Shown here: piece after piece, positions 8,001-11,558 of the stretch | How positions within the stretch are numbered: the stretch's first letter is position 1 | Layout: each line of letters opens with the position of its first letter | Assembly (NCBI GenBank): GCA_964371695.1 | Contig: CAYJOG010000045.1 | Span: forward strand, 1 to 11,558 | DNA length: 11,558 nucleotides | Reading direction: 5' to 3' | From: CAYJOG01 sp964371695 [NCBI: uncultured bacterium] | GTDB taxonomy: Bacteria > CAYJOG01 | Notes under the pieces: generated by a model | The model's database searches: none | The model's input: only the letters and a program-made list of their open reading frames with translations | Told to the model about the DNA's origin: nothing | Position numbers and translations under genes: made by a program

Positions 8001-8028
8001 GGAACTTTTTTCTCTCACCGGCGTCTCA
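8001..8028 (+). promoter_or_regulatory. Sigma-E (ECF)-like promoter upstream of the sigma factor gene
   Basis: GGAACTT (8001-8007), followed by the T-rich run typical of such sites, a 15-base spacer and GTCTCA (8023-8028). This fits the known sigma-E consensus (GGAACTT, 15-16 bases, GTCnnA) almost perfectly. Transcription would start near 8035, leaving a leader of about 45 bases before the GTG at 8080. In E. coli the heat-shock sigma gene rpoH also has a sigma-E promoter, so the position makes sense. Confidence 0.55.
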
Positions 8029-8037
8029 GGAACAGGA

Positions 8038-8055
8038 GGGGGCACAACCACCCCC
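8038..8055 (+). promoter_or_regulatory. G5/C5 hairpin in the sigma factor leader
   Basis: GGGGG (8038-8042) can pair with CCCCC (8051-8055) across an eight-base loop. No T-run follows, so it is not a terminator. It lies 10 bases before the ribosome site AAGGAGG (8065-8071), and CCTT at 8058-8061 could pair with AAGG at 8065-8068 and partly cover that site. Any role in translational control is inference. Confidence 0.3.
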
Positions 8056-8079
8056 GCCCTTCCCAAGGAGGCCCACACT

Positions 8080-8850
8080 GTGGACAAATACCCTCACATC
8101 CAGAACGAAAAACAACTGCTGGCCATGGCCCAGCAGGGAGACCAGCACGCCAAGGACGCGTTGGTGCAGCGCAACCTGGGGCTGGTTCACAAGGTCGCCC
8201 GGCAATACTTCACCCGATCCCTGAGTTATCCCGATATGGTGCAGGAAGGCATTTATGGCCTGCTCACCGCCATCAACCGTTTTGACCTGCGCAAGGAAAA
8301 CAAGTTCTGCACCTATGCCTGCTGGTGGATTCGCCACCACGTGAGCATGTACGCCGCCGAAAACCAGGACCTCATCAAAAAGCCCGTTTATGTGCAGCAG
8401 AAGATCGCCAAGATCAAGGCGGTGGAAGCCCGCGCCATGGCTGAGGGCCGCACCGCCCAGGTGGCGGAAATTGGCGAATCCCTGGGCATGCCCGACGACA
8501 AGGTGGTGCATCTGTCCCGACTGCGCAAAGAGACCATGAGCCTGGAAGACCTGACTTTTGCCGACAGCGACGAAAAAGGGGAAAGTTTCATCGTGGGGCC
8601 GGACAACGTGGAAAACACCGTGGTGGATGACCTCACCGCCGACAGCCAGCGGGCCGCCCTGCAAGAAGCCCTGGAGGGCCTCACCGACATGGAGCGGCGC
8701 GTGGTGATGCTCAAATACGGCCTGCGCGACGAAGAGGAAAAATCCCTCAGCGAAGTAGGCCGCATCTTGGGCCGCAGCCGCGAGCGGGTGCGCCAGTTGC
8801 AGGAAAGCGCCCTGCGCAAAATGCGCACTCCCCTGGTGATGGCGGGGTAA
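8080..8850 (+). CDS. Sigma-70-family RNA polymerase sigma factor (short, alternative; RpoH- or RpoS-like)
   Basis: A promoter-recognition subunit of RNA polymerase. The 256 residues lack region 1.1 and contain region 2 (about 11-95: NLGLVHKVARQY 32-43, core-binding PDMVQEGIYGLLTAINRFD 51-69, -10 reading FCTYACWWIRHHVSMY 76-91), region 3 (about 105-175) and region 4 (190-250) with helix-turn-helix SLSEVGRILGRSRERVRQL (222-240). In E. coli sigma-70 the residues after WWIR that read the -10 box are Q437 and T440; here they are H86 and S89, so specificity is probably not housekeeping. The RpoH-box (QRKLFFNLR in E. coli) is not recognisable; the same place reads VQQKIAKIKA. GTG start at 8080 is fixed by AAGGAGG at eight-base spacing. 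Position behind hsp20 and a sigma-E-like promoter argues for a heat- or envelope-stress sigma, but the subgroup is uncertain. Confidence 0.88.
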   Translation: MDKYPHIQNEKQLLAMAQQGDQHAKDALVQRNLGLVHKVARQYFTRSLSYPDMVQEGIYGLLTAINRFDLRKENKFCTYACWWIRHHVSMYAAENQDLIKKPVYVQQKIAKIKAVEARAMAEGRTAQVAEIGESLGMPDDKVVHLSRLRKETMSLEDLTFADSDEKGESFIVGPDNVENTVVDDLTADSQRAALQEALEGLTDMERRVVMLKYGLRDEEEKSLSEVGRILGRSRERVRQLQESALRKMRTPLVMAG

Positions 8851-8867
8851 ACCGCATCCATCCGGTG

Positions 8868-8891
8868 TCATTCCCAGAGAAGCGGGAAGCC
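8868..8891 (+). repeat. Outer palindromic repeat, left arm (degenerate)
   Basis: Reads TCATTCCC, six bases, GCGGGAA and CC. It matches the reverse complement of 9434-9457 at 19 of 24 positions, so it is a diverged inverted partner. It begins 17 bases after the sigma gene stop. Confidence 0.55.
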
Positions 8892-8927
8892 CGTTGTCAA
8901 AAAACACCACACCTTATTCCTTGATTC

Positions 8928-8957
8928 TTTCAGTGGCACGGACACTCCTGTCCATGC
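8928..8957 (+). repeat. Second palindromic repeat, left arm
   Basis: Contains TTTCAGTGGCACGGACA followed by CTCC and TGTCCATGC; GCACGGACA can fold back on TGTCCATGC. The reverse complement of 9379-9408 matches it at 28 of 30 positions. Confidence 0.8.
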
Positions 8958-9010
8958 ATCAAACAAAAAATCCAAACCTTCTTCTTTGTCCGCTGCGATT
9001 AACCCGACGG

Positions 9011-9090
9011 GAGTAGTGGCGACGCCCCCGTCGCTGCAAAGGACAGAAACTGCTGATCTTGTTCTGGCTGTGGCGCGGCGGGGGCGTCGC
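9011..9090. repeat. Inverted repeat GCGACGCCCCCG.. / ..CGGGGGCGTCGC
   Basis: Bases 9019-9034 (GCGACGCCCCCGTCGC) match the reverse complement of 9075-9090 at 15 of 16 positions, making a hairpin with a 40-base loop. The left edge 9011-9026 also matches the reverse complement of 9305-9320 (14 of 16), so this hairpin looks like an insertion inside one arm of the next repeat pair. Confidence 0.65.
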
Positions 9091-9112
9091 GCCCATTGCT
9101 GTTAGGTTATTT

Positions 9113-9137
9113 GTAGCCCCGGCGTCTCGCCGGGAGT
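9113..9137 (+). repeat. Inner palindromic repeat, left arm
   Basis: Starts GTAGCCCCGGCG, ends CGCCGGGAGT; CCCGGCG can pair with CGCCGGG around a TCT loop. All 25 bases are exactly inverted at 9228-9252. Two inverted REP-like hairpins separated by 90 bases is the layout of a REPIN. Confidence 0.85.
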
Positions 9138-9227
9138 CAAAAAACCGCCGCAGGCGGCACAGCATAGAAGTTTTTCAAGGAAATAAAGCCAAAACACAAA
9201 AGGGTGCGCGCCTCCGGCGCGGCCAAT

Positions 9228-9252
9228 ACTCCCGGCGAGACGCCGGGGCTAC
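9228..9252 (-). repeat. Inner palindromic repeat, right arm
   Basis: Plus strand starts ACTCCCGGCG and ends CGCCGGGGCTAC; a perfect 25-of-25 inverted copy of 9113-9137. The exact match against diverged neighbours suggests it is the most recently arrived or a still-conserved element. Confidence 0.85.
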
Positions 9253-9378
9253 GTTGAAAAACCCCTGCAATTCCTTTTATTTTTTCATAAATCTAACAGC
9301 AATTGGCGTCGCGCCTACTCGTTGGTGCTTACTAGCCCCACCGAAAGAGAAAAGAAAAAGGCGGTTGGCTTATGTAGA

Positions 9379-9408
9379 GCACGGACAAGAGTGTCCGTGC
9401 CACTGAAA
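9379..9408 (-). repeat. Second palindromic repeat, right arm
   Basis: On the plus strand GCACGGACA, AGAG, TGTCCGTGC, then CACTGAAA: a perfect 9-bp stem with a 4-base loop, and an inverted copy (two mismatches in 30) of 8928-8957, 421 bases away. Confidence 0.8.
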
Positions 9409-9433
9409 ACTGGTTTTTTGCTTATGCATTACT

Positions 9434-9457
9434 GGATTCCCGCTTTCGCGGGAATGA
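9434..9457 (-). repeat. Outer palindromic repeat, right arm (dRS3-like)
   Basis: On the plus strand GGATTCCCGC, TTTC, GCGGGAATGA: a near-perfect hairpin. The type (ATTCCC...GGGAAT palindrome) is a widespread dispersed intergenic repeat in many bacterial genomes, resembling neisserial dRS3 elements. Orientation is given relative to the left arm. Confidence 0.65.
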
Positions 9458-9555
9458 CGGCGGATGAGGGTCAGGGCTTTTTCTTTTATCAACCTCCGGT
9501 CCGCCCCCTGTTTTCACCTTCCAGCATCCGCTTTCAAACAAATCTTACCAAGGGG

Positions 9556-9583
9556 TTGCCTTGGGTGGTTGAATTCGTATTAT
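9556..9583 (+). promoter_or_regulatory. Candidate promoter for the ETF-QO gene
   Basis: TTGCCT (9556-9561), 16 bases, TATTAT (9578-9583), about 55 bases before the ATG. A moderate sigma-70 match located in the first AT-rich stretch after the repeat island. Confidence 0.4.
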
Positions 9584-9593
9584 TCAAATTTGA
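9569..9593. promoter_or_regulatory. Inverted repeats overlapping the ETF-QO promoter (possible operator)
   Basis: TTGAAT (9569-9574) and ATTCAA (9582-9587) form an inverted repeat with a 7-base centre across the -10 box, followed by the perfect palindrome TCAAATTTGA (9584-9593). TGAAT...ATTCA resembles sites of TetR-type fatty-acid-degradation regulators such as Bacillus FadR, which would suit an ETF-QO gene, but the regulator is unknown. Confidence 0.3.
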
Positions 9594-9638
9594 CTATTCA
9601 CCCTGGCCTCCTGGCGGGGTCATGAAAGGTGGTTTGAC

Positions 9639-11342
9639 ATGAGCGAAATCGAACGCGAGGAGCTCCCGGTAGATGTACTGATCGTGGGCGGCGGTCCGGC
9701 AGGTCTTTCCTGCGCCATACACCTCAACCGGCTGGTGAAACAGCACGACGAGGACGTGGCGGCGGGCAAAAAGCAGGGCCAGAAGTTCGGCGACGAGTTC
9801 ATGATCGCCCTGATTGAAAAAGGCAGCGACTGCGGCAATCACCAGCTCAGCGGGGCCATCATGAACCCCGTGGCCATGCAGGAGCTGATGCCCGACTGGC
9901 TGGAAAAAGGCGCACCCGTCGAAAGCAAAGTCAAAACCGACGAGGTGTATTACTTCACCGAAAAAACGGCGTTCAAGTTTCCCGTCACGCCGCCCCCCAT
10001 GAACAACCACGGCAACTACATCATCTCGCTCGGCCGCATGGCCAAGTGGATGGCGGGGGTGGCCGAAGAAGAAGGCGTGAACGTGTTCACCGGTTTTGCG
10101 GGCCGCGAAGTGCTGTTTGACGGCGAACGCATCACTGGCATCCGCACCGGCGACAAGGGCCTGGACCACCACGGCAAGCCCCGCGCCAATTTCGAGCCAG
10201 GCATGGACATCACCGCCAAGGTGACGGTGTTCGCCGAGGGCACCCGGGGCAGCCTCACCAAGGAGCTCACCCGCAAGTTTCACCTGGACCGGGGCGTGAA
10301 CCCACAGATTTACGGCACCGGCGTGAAGGAAGTGTGGGAGATCAAGCCCGAAAAATGGGTGGAGGGCCGCGTGATTCACACCATGGCCTATCCGCTGAAA
10401 ACCGACACCTTTGGCGGCAGCTTCATTTACAGCTACCGCGACAACAAAATCTGCCTGGGCTTCATCACCGGCCTGGACTATAAAGACCCCTACGAAGACC
10501 CGCACCTGAACTTCAACCTGTTCAAGAACCACCCCTTTGTGCGCAACCTGCTCGAAGGCGGAAAAATGCTTTATTACGGAGCCAAGACGATTCCCGAAGG
10601 CGGTTATGACAGCGTGACCAAACCGGTGCTCAGCGGCGGCCTCATCATTGGCGACAGCGCGGGGCTGGTGAACAACATGAAACTCAAGGGCGTACACAAC
10701 GCCATCAAGAGCGGCATGGTGGCGGCAGAAAGCATCTTCGACGCCCTGCTGAAAGACGACACCAGCGAAGCGGGCCTGGCCAGTTACGCAGACCGTCTCG
10801 AAAAAACCTACGTCAAAAAGGACATGAAGGAATCCCGCCATTTTCACCATGGTTTCAAGCGGGGTTTCTGGTTTGGCACCATCAACGCGGGTTTGCAGAC
10901 GGCCCTCAAGGGCAAGTTCCCAGCCAGCCGCATTCCGGGCCACGCCGATTTTGACGTGATCAAGAAAATCGAGGACTACTACGGCTCGCGCCACGCCACG
11001 CCGCGCACCTTCAAACCCGATGGCGTGGTGACGTTCGACAAACTCACCAACGTCTTCAACAGCGGCACCAAACACGACGAGCACCAGCCCTGCCACCTGC
11101 AGGTGGCCGACTTTGACCTGTGCGCCACCCGCTGTACCGAAGAATATGGCAACCCCTGCGAAAAGTTCTGCCCCGCCGCCGTTTATGAAATGGTGGACAA
11201 CGCCGAGAACAACCGCAAAGAGCTGCGGGTAAACTTTTCCAACTGCGTGCATTGCAAAACCTGCGACATCAAAGACCCTTACGAAAACATCAACTGGGTC
11301 ACGCCCCAGGGCGGCGAAGGCCCCGTGTACGTGGGCATGTAA
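9639..11342 (+). CDS. Electron-transfer flavoprotein-ubiquinone oxidoreductase (ETF dehydrogenase)
   Basis: This membrane-associated FAD and 4Fe-4S enzyme takes electrons from reduced ETF, made by acyl-CoA and other flavin dehydrogenases, and passes them to the quinone pool. Seen: FAD-binding DVLIVGGGPAGLSCAIHL (12-29), the LGRMAKWMAGVAEEEGV segment (131-147) typical of the family, the second FAD contact GGLIIGDSAGLVNNMKLKG (333-351), and a C-terminal ferredoxin-like domain with C511, C536, C539 and C542. The C511-to-C536 distance of 25 equals that of the known mammalian cluster ligands, and the end NCVHCKTCDIKDPYENINWV is diagnostic. Additional cysteines C485, C495, C499 and C507 precede the cluster. 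ATG at 9639 has AAGGTGG six bases upstream. No ETF subunit genes lie in the window. The 567 residues are full length and the gene ends at a strong terminator. Confidence 0.97.
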   Translation: MSEIEREELPVDVLIVGGGPAGLSCAIHLNRLVKQHDEDVAAGKKQGQKFGDEFMIALIEKGSDCGNHQLSGAIMNPVAMQELMPDWLEKGAPVESKVKTDEVYYFTEKTAFKFPVTPPPMNNHGNYIISLGRMAKWMAGVAEEEGVNVFTGFAGREVLFDGERITGIRTGDKGLDHHGKPRANFEPGMDITAKVTVFAEGTRGSLTKELTRKFHLDRGVNPQIYGTGVKEVWEIKPEKWVEGRVIHTMAYPLKTDTFGGSFIYSYRDNKICLGFITGLDYKDPYEDPHLNFNLFKNHPFVRNLLEGGKMLYYGAKTIPEGGYDSVTKPVLSGGLIIGDSAGLVNNMKLKGVHNAIKSGMVAAESIFDALLKDDTSEAGLASYADRLEKTYVKKDMKESRHFHHGFKRGFWFGTINAGLQTALKGKFPASRIPGHADFDVIKKIEDYYGSRHATPRTFKPDGVVTFDKLTNVFNSGTKHDEHQPCHLQVADFDLCATRCTEEYGNPCEKFCPAAVYEMVDNAENNRKELRVNFSNCVHCKTCDIKDPYENINWVTPQGGEGPVYVGM

Positions 11343-11360
11343 AACCAGCAGTCCGATTTA

Positions 11361-11400
11361 AAAAACGGCCAACGGCTCCGGCAACGGGGCCGTTTTTTTT
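11361..11400. terminator. Bidirectional rho-independent terminator after ETF-QO
   Basis: AAAAACGGCC (11361-11370) pairs with GGCCGTTTTT (11388-11397), followed by a run of eight T to 11400. The matching A-run on the left gives a T-run on the minus strand too, so it could also stop a convergent transcript from the right. It starts 18 bases after the ETF-QO stop codon. Confidence 0.85.
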
Positions 11401-11447
11401 AACAAGCTCATCCTGAATGTGGAAAAGGAAAACACCCTGAAAATGCC

Positions 11448-11549
11448 CTCTCCCTGAGAGCCTGTTTGAAAAGTGGGTTATGTGAAACATGGCCCACTTT
11501 GGACAGGCTCTTGCGGTCATGGATGACCGCATCCGAAAGCCGAAGCTTT
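11448..11549. repeat. Cluster of consecutive hairpins at the right end
   Basis: Four foldable units: CTCTC-CCT-GAGAG (11448-11460); a long stem AGAGCCTGT (11457-11465)/ACAGGCTCT (11503-11511) continued by AAAGTGGG (11470-11477)/CCCACTTT (11493-11500) with an inner ATGT/ACAT at 11480-11490; a perfect TGCGGTCAT-GG-ATGACCGCA (11512-11531); and AAAGC-CGAA-GCTTT (11536-11549). The first two compete for GAGAG. No gene is recognisable in 11401-11558. It could be the edge of a mobile element or a structured RNA; the window ends too soon to tell. Confidence 0.6.
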
Positions 11550-11558
11550 GAAAAAGCG

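Larger units (their letters stand above)
9083..9315. repeat. Inverted pair around ATTGCTGTTAG
   Basis: ATTGCTGTTAG at 9095-9105 is exactly inverted at 9293-9303 (CTAACAGCAAT). Each is flanked on its outer side by GGCGTCGCGCC on the plus strand (9083-9093 and 9305-9315). The pair brackets the inner 25-base repeats. Confidence 0.65.
8851..9638. other. 788-bp gene-free repeat island
   Basis: No open frame here encodes a recognisable protein. The region holds several distinct families of short inverted repeats, listed separately, in a roughly concentric order: outermost 8868-8891/9434-9457, then 8928-8957/9379-9408, then 9083-9105/9293-9315, then 9113-9137/9228-9252. Between and inside them are further small GC hairpins (CCGCC-GCA-GGCGG at 9145-9157; CGCGCC-TCC-GGCGCG at 9207-9221) and GTTTTTCAA (9170-9178) facing TTGAAAAAC (9254-9262). 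The last 180 bases, after 9460, are repeat-poor and contain the promoter region of the downstream gene. Confidence 0.75.

Noticed and set aside
8038-8055. Terminator between hsp20 and the sigma gene
   Set aside because: The G5/C5 hairpin is not followed by a T-run, so it should not terminate transcription.
8868-9457. CRISPR array
   Set aside because: The repeats are inverted pairs of different families, not regularly spaced direct repeats, and no cas gene is present.
9059-9642. Two plus-strand frames in the repeat island (9059-9406, 9322-9642)
   Set aside because: Both run through the inverted repeats; the translations (for example VAPASRRESKNRRR) are what palindromic repeats produce, with no ribosome site or homology that I recognise.
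9594-11252. Long minus-strand reading frame (552 codons)
   Set aside because: Antisense to ETF-QO, with Val/His/Ala/Gly-rich low-information translation and no motif; a shadow frame.
11299-11532. Minus-strand frame at the right end (77 codons)
   Set aside because: It crosses the terminator and the hairpin cluster and has no recognisable protein content.

Overview
The window looks like chromosomal DNA from a GC-rich Gram-negative bacterium. RapZ, a WbaP-type initiating sugar transferase, an ETF-ubiquinone oxidoreductase and a sigma-E-like promoter motif all suit a proteobacterium in the broad sense (deltaproteobacterial or a related lineage). The exact lineage cannot be fixed from the sequence alone. 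Genes are dense with short gaps, and GTG/TTG starts are common. There is no phage or transposase gene, no CRISPR array and no tRNA.

Left part (1-3883, minus strand): a rightward-to-leftward block of rapZ, a family-4 glycosyltransferase, a polyprenyl-phosphate sugar-1-phosphate transferase and the first 65 codons of clpX. The two sugar genes are tightly coupled (stop and start codons overlap or nearly touch) and should start and extend a surface polysaccharide. RapZ, a regulator of amino-sugar supply in E. coli, sits 65 bp upstream of them. clpX has its own leader, ribosome site and a plausible promoter.

Middle part (4107-8850, plus strand): a large membrane protein with an embedded spermidine-synthase-like methyltransferase-fold domain whose usual active-site aspartate is changed; a Sua5-type threonylcarbamoyl-AMP synthase; an Hsp20 small heat-shock protein behind a near-consensus promoter; and a short sigma-70-family factor. 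The sigma gene is preceded by a strikingly good match to a sigma-E (ECF) promoter, so the hsp20-sigma pair looks like a stress-response module with two inputs.

Intergenic repeat island (8851-9638): no credible gene. It holds at least four families of inverted repeats arranged roughly concentrically around position 9165-9200, each arm itself able to fold. This is the most unusual part of the window and looks like nested palindromic (REP/REPIN- or MITE-like) elements.

Right part (9639-11342): an ETF-ubiquinone oxidoreductase gene with its own candidate promoter and an overlapping inverted repeat, followed by a strong bidirectional terminator. The last 150 bases hold several consecutive hairpins of unknown nature and no gene that I can support.
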